NCBI RefSeq assembly: GCF_937891065.1
Contig: NZ_CALAEQ010000147.1
Coordinates: 1-55,794, forward strand
Origin: an uncultured Lutibacter sp.
GTDB taxonomy: Bacteria > Bacteroidota > Bacteroidia > Flavobacteriales > Flavobacteriaceae
DNA: 55,794 bases
Direction: 5' to 3'
Positions 16,984-25,513 of the stretch are shown here, piece by piece. The notes below the pieces were generated by a model. The model was not told where the DNA came from. It did no database searches and saw only the letters and a program-made list of their open reading frames with translations. The position numbers and the translations under genes are program-made. The number at the start of each line of letters is the position of its first letter. Within the stretch, counting starts at the first letter, position 1.

Positions 16984-17010
16984 AAAGCCGCTATTAGCGG
17001 CTTTTTTTTG
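16984..17010 (+). terminator. Terminator after the OmpA remnant
   Basis: AAAGCCGCTA/TAGCGGCTTT stem with a minimal loop followed by a T-run. It is nearly the same hairpin as the one after the intact ompA-like gene (18192-18219). Confidence 0.85.
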
Positions 17011-17082
17011 TTTTAAAACTTAGTGATTAAATGTTTTTTAAAAAAAAATCACTAATTTTCATCTTTTAAAAAACTATTTAAT

Positions 17083-18183
17083 TTGAAATCGTTATTATCA
17101 ATTTTTTATATTTCATTAATAGGATTGCTATTTAATGAAAAGTTGGTAGCTCAAGACTTTCAAATGGTTAATGTAATTGGAATTGTATCAGGTTACGATA
17201 CAAATAATGCTTTATATAAAGCAAATTCCGGCACAATACGATCACTTAGATATATTAGAGCCCAAAGAATTGATGGGCCTCAAGACGGTAGATTTACACT
17301 TAAAGGAGATAATATTAGGTACACAGCAAAATCTACTGTTTCTGGAATTCCAGGGAACCGTAGTAGAATACGTTTTACATTTTTACAATCAGATAGAATA
17401 ACTCCAATACCATTAAGTAATTTTAGGTTTATAATTAATGATATTGATGGACCTAATAATGAAGCTTTAGCTACAAATTGCGATGCTAATTTAAGATTTT
17501 TAGGTACTGCAAACCCAACAAACTTAAATGTGGTTAATTTACCGCCAAATATTCTTGCAATTGGTGTTACTGAAGAAAATGATGGACCTACGAGTAGGGT
17601 AATGTTTGAATTTAATAGTGTTGCAGTAATTGAGCTTGATAATTATGCGAATGATGGTTATTTGAAAGATTTTGACATGAATAATGATTATCCAATTTCG
17701 AAACCAGTATATATAAAATGCAAATCAGTTAGTGGTAATATTTATACACCTAAGGATTCAATAAATATAAATATATCAAGTGAATTTAAAAGTGAAAAGG
17801 AATTATTGATGGTTAAAACACTGCCAATTTATTTTGATAAGGATAAATATAATATTAGAAATGATGCTGTTTTAGAATTAACTAAAGTAGTTAACATACT
17901 AAATAAATATCCTAAGTTAATTATTGAAGTAAGAGCACATACAGATTCCAGAGCAGACGATAGTTATAATTTAATATTATCTGACCAAAGGGCAATTTCA
18001 TCAGTTCAGTGGATACTTAATAAAGGAATTGATCAATCTAGAATTTCAGGTAAAGGATTTGGAGAGACTCAATTAGTAAATAAATGCTCTAATGGTATTA
18101 TATGTTTAGAAGAGGAGCATCAATTAAATAGAAGAACAGAATTTGTGATAATCAACTCTGAAATATTGAATGAAGAGCAGTAA
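17083..18183 (+). CDS. OmpA-family outer-membrane protein
   Basis: 366 residues. The only start that keeps the signal peptide (KSLLSIFYISLIGLLF...VAQ) is the TTG at 17083. Residues 25-240 form an unrecognised exported domain. Residues 250-360 are the OmpA peptidoglycan-binding domain: LPIYFDKDKYNIRNDAV, VRAHTDSRADDSYN and LSDQRAISSVQWILNKGID. It tethers the outer membrane to the cell wall. It follows a decayed copy of its own tail and is convergent with sufD. Confidence 0.9.
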   Translation: MKSLLSIFYISLIGLLFNEKLVAQDFQMVNVIGIVSGYDTNNALYKANSGTIRSLRYIRAQRIDGPQDGRFTLKGDNIRYTAKSTVSGIPGNRSRIRFTFLQSDRITPIPLSNFRFIINDIDGPNNEALATNCDANLRFLGTANPTNLNVVNLPPNILAIGVTEENDGPTSRVMFEFNSVAVIELDNYANDGYLKDFDMNNDYPISKPVYIKCKSVSGNIYTPKDSININISSEFKSEKELLMVKTLPIYFDKDKYNIRNDAVLELTKVVNILNKYPKLIIEVRAHTDSRADDSYNLILSDQRAISSVQWILNKGIDQSRISGKGFGETQLVNKCSNGIICLEEEHQLNRRTEFVIINSEILNEEQ

Positions 18184-18191
18184 ACAAACAA

Positions 18192-18219
18192 AAAACGCCG
18201 CATATAGCGGCATTTTTTG
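18192..18219. terminator. Terminator between ompA-like gene and sufD
   Basis: GCCGC-ATATA-GCGGC hairpin with an A-run before and a T-run after, so it can work for both convergent genes (stop codons at 18183 and 18237). Confidence 0.8.
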
Positions 18220-18236
18220 TTTATGAACAGTAATTT

Positions 18237-19559
18237 TTACAACTCAAACCCTAAATCAACGCCTAAATTTTTAGCAATTAACTTGGTAATTCTTGTTTTT
18301 AACTGTGGTATTTTAATTTTTTCAACTACATCATTTGCAAAGGCATATAATAATAAAGCTTTTGCTTCTTTCTTTGGAATACCTCTAGATTGCATGTAAA
18401 ATAAAGCACTTTCATCTAATTGACCAATGGTACAACCGTGTGAACATTTTACATCATCAGCAAAAATTTCTAATTGTGGTTTTGCGTTTATTGTTGCGCC
18501 ATCATCAATTAAAATACTATTATTTTGTTGAAAAGCATTTGTTTTTTGAGCAGCTTGTTGCACAATTACTTTTCCATTAAATACACCAACAGATTTATCA
18601 GCATAAATACCTTTATACAATTCATGACTTTCACAATTTGGAAATTTATGATTTACTAAGGTATGGTTATCAACGTGTTGTTTGTCACTTAAAATAGAAA
18701 TTCCATTTAAGTTAGAATTAATATGTTCTCCTTCTTGATAAAATTCTAAGTTGTTTCTGATTATTTTTCCTCCAAAAGAAAATGTACTAACTGAAGCTAC
18801 ACTTTGTTGTTTTTGTGACACAAAAGTACTGTCAATTAAAGAAGAATCATCAGTGTCATTTTGAATTTTATAGTAATCTATAATGGCTCTTTTGTGAACA
18901 AAAATTTCAGTTACAGAATTTGTAAGTGTTGTGTTTTTTGATAAATTTTGATGACGTTCAATAATTTGCACATGTGAATTTTCTCCAACAACCACTAAAT
19001 TCCTTGGTTGAAGCATCACTTCTTTTTCACTACCAGTAGAAAAATTAATTATTTGAATTGGTTTTGGTACTATGGTGTTTTTTGGAATATTTATAAAAGC
19101 ACCTTCAACTGCAAATGCAGTATTTAACTCAGCTAAACTATTGTTTCCTTTAGCAATGGTGTTGAAATAATTATCAACTATCATTTTATATTTTGGTCTT
19201 GTAAGAGCAGAAGATAACACACAAACATCACATTCATCGTGTGTAGTTGTTGATAAAAAGGAACTAAAAACACCATCAATAAAAATTAATTTATACGATT
19301 CAATTTCATTGATTAAATATTCTTCAATATTTTTAAATCCGACAGATTTCTCTCCTGAAGGGAAAAGACTAAAATCGTGTTTTAGTAAAGGTTTTAAGCT
19401 TGTATATTTCCATTCTTCATCTTTTTTTGAAGGAAATCCTTCATTTTCAAAATTTTGAATTGCTTTTAAACGAAGTGTATGTACGTTAGAATCTAAATCT
19501 AAACCACCTTTGTTTTCAAAAGCTAAAAATGAAGAGACTAATTTTTCTTTTAAATCCAT
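18237..19559 (-). CDS. sufD: Fe-S cluster assembly protein SufD
   Basis: Scaffold partner of SufB in the SufBC2D complex. About 440 residues with the SufBD fold; the C-terminal part shows KCSHGCTIGQLDESALFYMQSRGIP, the hallmark stretch. The frame is open to a TTG at 19580 that would overlap sufC, but the ATG at 19559 (MDLKEKLVSSF) lies 8 bases after sufC and is preferred. Last gene of the suf operon; in many relatives sufS follows here, but in this window it does not. Confidence 0.95.
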   Translation of the reverse strand: MDLKEKLVSSFLAFENKGGLDLDSNVHTLRLKAIQNFENEGFPSKKDEEWKYTSLKPLLKHDFSLFPSGEKSVGFKNIEEYLINEIESYKLIFIDGVFSSFLSTTTHDECDVCVLSSALTRPKYKMIVDNYFNTIAKGNNSLAELNTAFAVEGAFINIPKNTIVPKPIQIINFSTGSEKEVMLQPRNLVVVGENSHVQIIERHQNLSKNTTLTNSVTEIFVHKRAIIDYYKIQNDTDDSSLIDSTFVSQKQQSVASVSTFSFGGKIIRNNLEFYQEGEHINSNLNGISILSDKQHVDNHTLVNHKFPNCESHELYKGIYADKSVGVFNGKVIVQQAAQKTNAFQQNNSILIDDGATINAKPQLEIFADDVKCSHGCTIGQLDESALFYMQSRGIPKKEAKALLLYAFANDVVEKIKIPQLKTRITKLIAKNLGVDLGFEL

Positions 19560-19567
19560 AATTTTTT

Positions 19568-20305
19568 TTATTTCAGCCAATCGTATCCTTTTTCTTCTAA
19601 TTCTAAGGCTAATTCTTTCCCTCCAGATTTCACAATTTTTCCATTGTGTAAAACGTGCACAAAATCAGGTACAATATACTCTAGCAAGCGTTGATAATGA
19701 GTAATTACCAAAACAGCGTTATCTTTATTTTTTAGTTTGTTAACACCATTTGCAACAACTTTTAATGCGTCAATATCTAAACCAGAATCTGTTTCGTCAA
19801 GTATCGCTAGTTTAGGTTCCAACATGGCCATTTGAAAAATTTCATTACGTTTCTTTTCACCTCCTGAAAATCCTTCATTTAATGAACGCGATAAAAACTT
19901 TCTATCTATTTCTAACAAGTCAGCTTTTTCTCGAATTAGTTTCAACATTTCTTTAGCTGGTAATTCTTCTAATCCTCGCCCTTTTCTAGTCTCGTTTATT
20001 GCAGTCTTAATAAAATTGGTAACCGTAACTCCAGGAATTTCAACTGGATATTGAAAAGATAAGAAAACACCTTTATGTGCTCTTTCTTCAGGAGCAAAAT
20101 CAGATAAATCTTCACCATTTAAAATTACAGAACCTTCAGTAACTTCATATTCTTCTTTTCCTGCGATAACGGCTGAAAGTGTACTTTTTCCAGAACCATT
20201 AGGCCCCATAATAGCATGAACTTCTCCTGCTTTTATTTCAAGATTTATACCTTTTAAAATCTCTTTATCGTTGATACTTGCGTGTAAATTTTTTACTTGT
20301 AACAT
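19568..20305 (-). CDS. sufC: Fe-S cluster assembly ATPase SufC
   Basis: ABC-type ATPase of the SufBC2D scaffold, soluble and not a transporter. Walker A GPNGSGKST, signature FSGGEKKRNEI, Walker B LAILDETDSGLD, and the SufC-specific stretch ITHYQRLLEYIVPDFVHVL. 245 residues, standard. It lies between the flavin reductase gene and sufD with about 8-9 base gaps. Confidence 0.97.
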   Translation of the reverse strand: MLQVKNLHASINDKEILKGINLEIKAGEVHAIMGPNGSGKSTLSAVIAGKEEYEVTEGSVILNGEDLSDFAPEERAHKGVFLSFQYPVEIPGVTVTNFIKTAINETRKGRGLEELPAKEMLKLIREKADLLEIDRKFLSRSLNEGFSGGEKKRNEIFQMAMLEPKLAILDETDSGLDIDALKVVANGVNKLKNKDNAVLVITHYQRLLEYIVPDFVHVLHNGKIVKSGGKELALELEEKGYDWLK

Positions 20306-20314
20306 CTTAATTTT

Positions 20315-20803
20315 TTATATAAAATCTAATATTATTTTGTCCTCTATTTTTAATTTATCAGCATTTAAATGAATGCCTCCTATATAATTCATTCCTAAAT
20401 AATCTGCTGATTTTTGAAATGGAATGTAAAAAGTTTTATCAATACTATCGCTATGTGAATTTGAAATCACAGACATGTTTTTACCTTTTAATTTTCTTCC
20501 TGTTTCTTTTTCAACTCTAATTAAATCGGAAAAACGATCAAAAAAAACTTTCATAATTCCACTCATATTATACCAATATACAGGTGTTGCAAAAATGAGT
20601 GTGTCGTATTTTTCAATAATTGAGATTATAAGTGGTAAAAAATCATCATCTAAATTTTTACTTTCGTAGTCGTAATATGAAAAAGTATAATTGTTTAAAT
20701 CAATTACCTCAATATTATATTTTTCTGAAATAGCAGCAATGGATTTTGCTGTGTTTCCTGAACTTCGAGACGAACCTAGAATAATTACTTTTTTATTTTC
20801 CAT
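20315..20803 (-). CDS. NAD(P)H-dependent flavin reductase (flavodoxin-like fold) within the suf operon
   Basis: About 162 residues. LGSSRSSGNTAKSIAA at the N-terminus is the FMN-phosphate loop of the FMN_red/flavodoxin-2 family, and FATPVYWYNMSGIMKVFFDR is its second signature. No Cys cluster. The ATG at 20803 lies one base after the sufB stop; the frame reaches a TTG at 20812 that is less likely. It may deliver reduced flavin or electrons to the Suf scaffold (inference), since E. coli SufBC2D is reported to bind FADH2. I do not know this gene as a standard member of suf operons. Confidence 0.85.
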   Translation of the reverse strand: MENKKVIILGSSRSSGNTAKSIAAISEKYNIEVIDLNNYTFSYYDYESKNLDDDFLPLIISIIEKYDTLIFATPVYWYNMSGIMKVFFDRFSDLIRVEKETGRKLKGKNMSVISNSHSDSIDKTFYIPFQKSADYLGMNYIGGIHLNADKLKIEDKIILDFI

Positions 20804-20804
20804 T

Positions 20805-22253
20805 TTATCCAACGCTTCCTTCTAAACTAATTTCTAATAATTTTTGCGCTTCAACGGCAAATTCCATTGGTAATTTGTTGAGTACTTCTTTCCCAAAACC
20901 ATTCACAATTAATGCGATTGCTTTTTCAGTATTAATACCACGCTGATTGCAATAAAATAGTTGGTCTTCACCAATTTTACTAGTTGTTGCTTCGTGTTCT
21001 ATTTGAGCCGTTTTATTTTTACATTCAATATATGGAAATGTATGCGCTCCACATTGATCTCCCATTAATAAAGAATCACATTGTGAAAAGTTTCTTGCAT
21101 TTTTTGCTCTTGGACTAATTTGCACTAAACCTCTATATGAATTTTGCGATTTTCCAGCTGAAATACCTTTAGAAATAATAGTACTTTTGGTATTATTACC
21201 TAAGTGAATCATTTTTGTACCAGTATCAGCTTGTTGGAAATTATTTGTAACAGCGATTGAATAAAATTCTCCAACCGAGTTATCTCCTTTTAAAATACAG
21301 CTAGGATATTTCCAAGTAATAGCACTTCCAGTTTCAACTTGTGTCCAAGAAATTTTAGCATTCTTCTCACATAAACCACGTTTAGTTACAAAATTGTAAA
21401 CACCACCTTTTCCTTCTTTATCTCCTGGGTACCAATTTTGTACAGTGGAATATTTAATTTCAGCATCATCCAAAGCAATTAACTCCACAACCGCAGCGTG
21501 TAATTGATTTTCATCACGAGCTGGCGCTGTACAACCCTCCAAATAACTCACATAACTTCCTTTGTCAGCCACTACTAATGTGCGCTCAAATTGTCCAGTT
21601 CCACCTTCGTTAATTCTGAAATAAGTTGATAACTCCATTGGGCAAGTAACACCTTTTGGAATATAACAAAATGAACCATCAGAAAATACAGCGGAATTTA
21701 AAGCCGCATAAAAATTATCGGTTGTAGGAACGATAGTTCCTAAATATTTTTTTATCAATTCAGGATGTTCTTGAATAGCTTCTGAAATAGGCATAAAAAT
21801 GATACCTTTTTCATTCAATGTTTTTTTGAATGTAGTAGCTACAGAAACTGAATCTATAACAATATCAACCGCAACATTAGATAAACGCTTTTGTTCACCT
21901 ATTGAAATTCCAAGCTTTTCAAAAGTTTTTAATAATTCAGGATCAACCTGATCTAAACTATCTAATTTTGGCTTCTGTATTGGTGCTGAATAGTAACTAA
22001 TATCTTGAAATTTTGGTTTTTCATAATTTACATTAGCCCATTCTGGTTCTTCCATTTCTTTCCAGATTTTGAAAGCTTCTAAACGCCATTCAGTCATCCA
22101 TTCAGGTTCGTTTTTCTTTTTGGAAATTGCAATTACAACATCTTCATTTAAACCAACAGGAAATTTATCAGCTTCAATATCAGTATAAAAACCGTATTCG
22201 TACTCCTTAGTTTCGAGTTCTTTTTTTAAATCGTCTTCAGTAAATTTGCTCAT
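20805..22253 (-). CDS. sufB: Fe-S cluster assembly protein SufB
   Basis: Core scaffold on which the Fe-S cluster is built. 482 residues, typical. Diagnostic stretches: [12 protein letters not shown]-like [37 protein letters not shown], and NCQ-like [20 protein letters not shown] near residue 400. Follows sufA by 9 bases and precedes the flavin reductase gene. Confidence 0.97.
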   Translation of the reverse strand: MSKFTEDDLKKELETKEYEYGFYTDIEADKFPVGLNEDVVIAISKKKNEPEWMTEWRLEAFKIWKEMEEPEWANVNYEKPKFQDISYYSAPIQKPKLDSLDQVDPELLKTFEKLGISIGEQKRLSNVAVDIVIDSVSVATTFKKTLNEKGIIFMPISEAIQEHPELIKKYLGTIVPTTDNFYAALNSAVFSDGSFCYIPKGVTCPMELSTYFRINEGGTGQFERTLVVADKGSYVSYLEGCTAPARDENQLHAAVVELIALDDAEIKYSTVQNWYPGDKEGKGGVYNFVTKRGLCEKNAKISWTQVETGSAITWKYPSCILKGDNSVGEFYSIAVTNNFQQADTGTKMIHLGNNTKSTIISKGISAGKSQNSYRGLVQISPRAKNARNFSQCDSLLMGDQCGAHTFPYIECKNKTAQIEHEATTSKIGEDQLFYCNQRGINTEKAIALIVNGFGKEVLNKLPMEFAVEAQKLLEISLEGSVG

Positions 22254-22262
22254 TTTAAATTT

Positions 22263-22592
22263 TTAAAGTGAAAATGATTCTCCACACCCACAAGTACGTT
22301 GTGCATTAGGATTGTTAAAAACAAAACCAGTTCCATTTAAACCTCCAGAATATTCTAGAGTGGTACCAATTAAGTATAAAAAACTTTTTTTGTCAACAAT
22401 AATTTTAACGCCATTGTCTTCAAAAACCTTATCTTCTTCTTGCTTTTTCTTGTCGAATGTTAATTCATAAGAAAGACCTGAACAACCACCACTTTTAACG
22501 CCAACTCGAACAAAATCTTCAGTTGGATTAAAGCCATCATCACCCATAAGATCCAATACTTTCTTTTTTGCTATGTCTGAAACCTTTATCAT
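22263..22592 (-). CDS. sufA: HesB/IscA-family Fe-S assembly protein (A-type carrier)
   Basis: 109 residues. The three A-type cysteines are visible: GVKSGGCSGLSYEL and the C-terminal RTCGCGESF. It carries clusters from the SufBCD scaffold to target proteins. First gene of the suf operon, with a TATATTTG promoter element and an inverted repeat upstream. The symbol sufA is given on operon context; erpA-like naming is possible. Confidence 0.93.
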   Translation of the reverse strand: MIKVSDIAKKKVLDLMGDDGFNPTEDFVRVGVKSGGCSGLSYELTFDKKKQEEDKVFEDNGVKIIVDKKSFLYLIGTTLEYSGGLNGTGFVFNNPNAQRTCGCGESFSL

Positions 22593-22600
22593 ATCTCTTA

Positions 22601-22617
22601 AGTAGATTAATTCTAAA
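22601..22617. promoter_or_regulatory. Inverted-repeat operator at the sufA promoter
   Basis: AGTAGATT-A-ATTCTAAA. The right half is identical to the perfect repeat at sufS (5254-5261) and the core TAGATT/ATTCTA has one mismatch. It lies six bases downstream of the -7 box, over the expected transcription start. Confidence 0.5.
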
Positions 22618-22623
22618 TAAGTG

Positions 22624-22631
22624 CAAATATA
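22624..22631 (-). promoter_or_regulatory. -7 promoter element for the sufA operon
   Basis: Minus-strand TATATTTG fits TAnnTTTG, 32 bases upstream of the sufA ATG. No -33 TTG at normal spacing was seen. Confidence 0.55.
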
Positions 22632-22707
22632 GGCACAAATTATGGTTTTTAAAACCTTTTTTGTATGAATAAAATTAATAGTGTTATAGTTGTTACCTAT
22701 AAACTTT

Positions 22708-22715
22708 TATCTTTG
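22708..22715 (+). promoter_or_regulatory. -7 promoter element for thiL (leaderless start likely)
   Basis: TATCTTTG fits TAnnTTTG only four bases before the ATG at 22720, so transcription would begin at or next to the start codon. Confidence 0.55.
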
Positions 22716-22719
22716 CAAA

Positions 22720-23769
22720 ATGATAGAAGACAAAAATCAAGCTCGTACAAGTTTAACAGAATTAGGTGAATTTGGGTTGATAAAACATTTAACACAAAAT
22801 TTTAAAATTCAACATAAATCTACCATTAAAGGAGTGGGAGATGATGCTGCTGTGTTAGCGATAATGGATAAGAATATTTTAGTGACTACTGATTTGTTAA
22901 TTGAAGGTGTGCATTTTGATTTGAGTTATATGCCTTTAAAACATTTGGGTTATAAAGCCGTGATGGTAAATTTATCGGATGTATATGCAATGAATGGTGT
23001 CGCAACCCAAATAACGGTTTCAATAGCGGTTTCAAACCGTTTTTCTTTAGAAGCTATAGAAGAATTATATGAAGGAATTCATTTAGCATGTAAAAGTTAT
23101 AATATTGATTTAATTGGTGGAGATACCACTTCTTCAACAACAGGTTTGTTAATTAGTATTACTGCTATTGGTGAAGTTAATAAAGATGAGGTTGTTTATA
23201 GAAACACAGCAAAACCTACTGATTTATTAGTTGTTTCAGGAGATTTAGGCGCGTCATATCTGGGTTTACAGGTTTTAGAAAGGGAAAAACAAGTTTTTCA
23301 GGTAAATCCTAATTCTCAACCTGATTTAACAAATTATAGTTATTTAATTGAACGACAATTAAAACCTGAAGCAAGAAAAGATATTGTAAAATTATTGAAA
23401 GATTTAGAAGTTAAACCAACATCAATGATTGATATTTCTGACGGACTTTCTTCTGAGATATTGCACATTTGTACGCAATCTAAAGTAGGATGTAATTTGT
23501 ATGAAGACAAAATACCATTGGATCCTCAGGTAATTTCAACTTGTGAAGAATTTGATTTAAACAGCACAACTATTGCGTTAAGTGGAGGTGAAGATTATGA
23601 ATTGTTATTTACCATTTCTCAAGACGATTTTCTAAAGATAAAAGCCAATCCACATTTATCAATTATTGGTCACATTACTGAAGAAAGCGAAGGTGTAAAT
23701 TTAGTAACTAGAGCAAATCAATATATAAAATTAACGGCTCAAGGCTGGAATGCTTTACAAAAGGAATAA
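22720..23769 (+). CDS. thiL: Thiamine-monophosphate kinase
   Basis: Makes thiamine diphosphate from thiamine monophosphate and ATP. The family's metal and substrate motifs are present: KGVGDDAAVL, VTTDLLIEGVHFDLSYMP, VNLSDVYAMNG, DLIGGDTTSS, VSGDLGASYLG and SMIDISDGLSSE. About 349 residues. The frame opens at a TTG at 22690, but the ATG at 22720 starts MIEDKNQARTSLTELGEFGLI as in relatives. Divergent from the suf operon. Confidence 0.94.
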   Translation: MIEDKNQARTSLTELGEFGLIKHLTQNFKIQHKSTIKGVGDDAAVLAIMDKNILVTTDLLIEGVHFDLSYMPLKHLGYKAVMVNLSDVYAMNGVATQITVSIAVSNRFSLEAIEELYEGIHLACKSYNIDLIGGDTTSSTTGLLISITAIGEVNKDEVVYRNTAKPTDLLVVSGDLGASYLGLQVLEREKQVFQVNPNSQPDLTNYSYLIERQLKPEARKDIVKLLKDLEVKPTSMIDISDGLSSEILHICTQSKVGCNLYEDKIPLDPQVISTCEEFDLNSTTIALSGGEDYELLFTISQDDFLKIKANPHLSIIGHITEESEGVNLVTRANQYIKLTAQGWNALQKE

Positions 23770-23791
23770 GAGGTTATAAATAGAATTACAG

Positions 23792-23822
23792 AAACGCCTA
23801 TATTTTTGAAGTTTAGGCGTTT
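23792..23822 (+). terminator. Terminator after thiL
   Basis: AAACGCCTA/TAGGCGTTT stem with a 13-base loop, 22 bases after the thiL stop. It has no long T-run, so efficiency is uncertain. Confidence 0.6.
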
Positions 23823-23888
23823 TATAGTTTATAAAATGAGTTTTTTTCGGCATAATAATTGTTGACCTAATAAAAACTACATTTTTGT

Positions 23889-24701
23889 ATGAAACGTATT
23901 CTGTTAATTATTTTTTTAATTCCTACGTTGTTATTTTCCCAAGGGAAACTTAAAAAAGCAAAAGAAAGCTTATCAGAAAGCAGCACAACAAGTACAAGCA
24001 ATTCAACAACTAGAAATGATAGAGGAACAAGAACTTCTAGAAATAATCGTCTAAATTCTTCAAATAATAATGGGTTTTTCCAGGATTTTTTTGTTGAGCT
24101 TGGTTTTTATGCCTTTTACGGCACAGTTATAGGTCAATCAGAATATAGAAGTTTAACACCACACCCATATTATAAAAATACTTTTGGTGAATATTTAAAA
24201 GAAGATTCTATAAGCTCAAAAAATAGTATCTTTAAAATAAGTGCAATTCGTCATTTTAATATAAGGATTAATGGATTGGAAATAAACGCGAATTATAGGA
24301 TTTTACCAATTTTCGGACTTGAAGCGTCTTATATTCATTTTTCAGAAAGAACTATTGTTGGAAGCGATTTTTTAGAGATTTCTTCACTTATGGCCAATTA
24401 TTATAGAATACGAGAAAAAAATATTTCACTTTGGTGGGGTTTAGGGGCTTCATATGTTGGTAATGGAATTCAAAAAGTGGGTTTTGCATATAATATTGGA
24501 ACTGAAATTTATCCATTTAAACCAATAAGTTTACACGCTTCTTGGAAACAAAGTTTTATAAATAGTACAAGTATTGATGTTTTTAAAACTCAAATAAAAT
24601 ACCACATAAAAAACACAGCTATTTTTACGGGATATCACGATTTTAAATTAGGAAGTGAAAAAAATGGAGGTTTTATACTAGGTATGGAATATACATTTTA
24701 A
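23889..24701 (+). CDS. Hypothetical exported beta-barrel protein
   Basis: 270 residues. The signal peptide is MKRILLIIFLIPTLLFSQG. Residues 25-60 are a Ser/Thr/Asn/Arg-rich low-complexity linker. The rest alternates aromatic and polar residues in short strands and ends FILGMEYTF, like a small outer-membrane barrel. I do not recognise the family. It stands alone, convergent with the hydrolase gene (1-base gap between the stops). Confidence 0.7.
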   Translation: MKRILLIIFLIPTLLFSQGKLKKAKESLSESSTTSTSNSTTRNDRGTRTSRNNRLNSSNNNGFFQDFFVELGFYAFYGTVIGQSEYRSLTPHPYYKNTFGEYLKEDSISSKNSIFKISAIRHFNIRINGLEINANYRILPIFGLEASYIHFSERTIVGSDFLEISSLMANYYRIREKNISLWWGLGASYVGNGIQKVGFAYNIGTEIYPFKPISLHASWKQSFINSTSIDVFKTQIKYHIKNTAIFTGYHDFKLGSEKNGGFILGMEYTF

Positions 24702-24702
24702 C

Positions 24703-25482
24703 TTAACACAATTTCACAAACATAGTTAAGGCGTTAATTAATTCATCTTTATTTTCAACATGACTCATGTGTCCATCAGGGAATTCAATAACTTTTACGT
24801 TTGTATTTTTAGTTTGGTTTATTAAACTTAAATAATCTAAAGCTGGATCTTGTTTTCCAATAATCATTTGAATAGGAAAATTAGCATTTTTATAAATTGA
24901 AGTATGGTCTTTTCTAATTTTCATTCCTTCTAATGAAGCAATAATTCCTTGAGTTGAAATTTGCAAAGCTTCATTAGTAATTTGTTTAATTTCTGAAGTG
25001 AAAATAGTCCTGTTTTTTTCTGAAAAAAGCATTGGAATAGCAATTCGTACAAATGTTTTATGATTTTGCTTTACCGCTAGAATAGCTCGGTCTCTATTTA
25101 TTTTTTTTTCTTCAGAATCAGGTAAAGCGGTTGAATTCATTAAACACAATCCTTTTATGTTTTGAGGAAATAATTTTGAATAAGCAAGTGCAATATAACC
25201 ACCCATACTATGCCCAATAATTATATATTTTCGTAAGTGAAGATGATTTAAAACGGCCTTCACCATTTCAGCCTGATCTTCCATAGTGTGAATATAACCG
25301 TGATTTTCGGTTTTTCCATGTCCTAATAAATCAATACAAATAACTTTGTTTCTTTTTGAAAGAACTTTAGTAATTTCATTCCACATGGTATTATTTTCTA
25401 AAAAACCATGCAGTAAAACAATAGCACTTCCTTTACCCGAAATTGTAAAATGAACAGAAGTGTTTTTATAAAGAAAATTCAT
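24703..25482 (-). CDS. Alpha/beta hydrolase
   Basis: 259 residues with the oxyanion stretch LLHGFLENNTMW, nucleophile elbow IGHSMGGYIALAYS (Ser near 98), acid in IGKQDPALDY and the final His in FPDGHMSHVEN. No signal peptide, so cytoplasmic. The substrate cannot be told from the sequence; MhpC/BioH-like esterases are closest in plan. It lies 31 bases downstream of the ACT-like gene on the same strand and may share its transcript. Confidence 0.9.
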   Translation of the reverse strand: MNFLYKNTSVHFTISGKGSAIVLLHGFLENNTMWNEITKVLSKRNKVICIDLLGHGKTENHGYIHTMEDQAEMVKAVLNHLHLRKYIIIGHSMGGYIALAYSKLFPQNIKGLCLMNSTALPDSEEKKINRDRAILAVKQNHKTFVRIAIPMLFSEKNRTIFTSEIKQITNEALQISTQGIIASLEGMKIRKDHTSIYKNANFPIQMIIGKQDPALDYLSLINQTKNTNVKVIEFPDGHMSHVENKDELINALTMFVKLC

Positions 25483-25513
25483 AATTAAAAATTATGTGAG
25501 TTGTAATTATTTG

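Noticed and set aside
19560-19580. Longer SufD start at 19580
   Set aside because: The codon is TTG inside sufC; the ATG at 19559 gives a normal start. The same reasoning sets aside TTG starts at 20812 and 22690.
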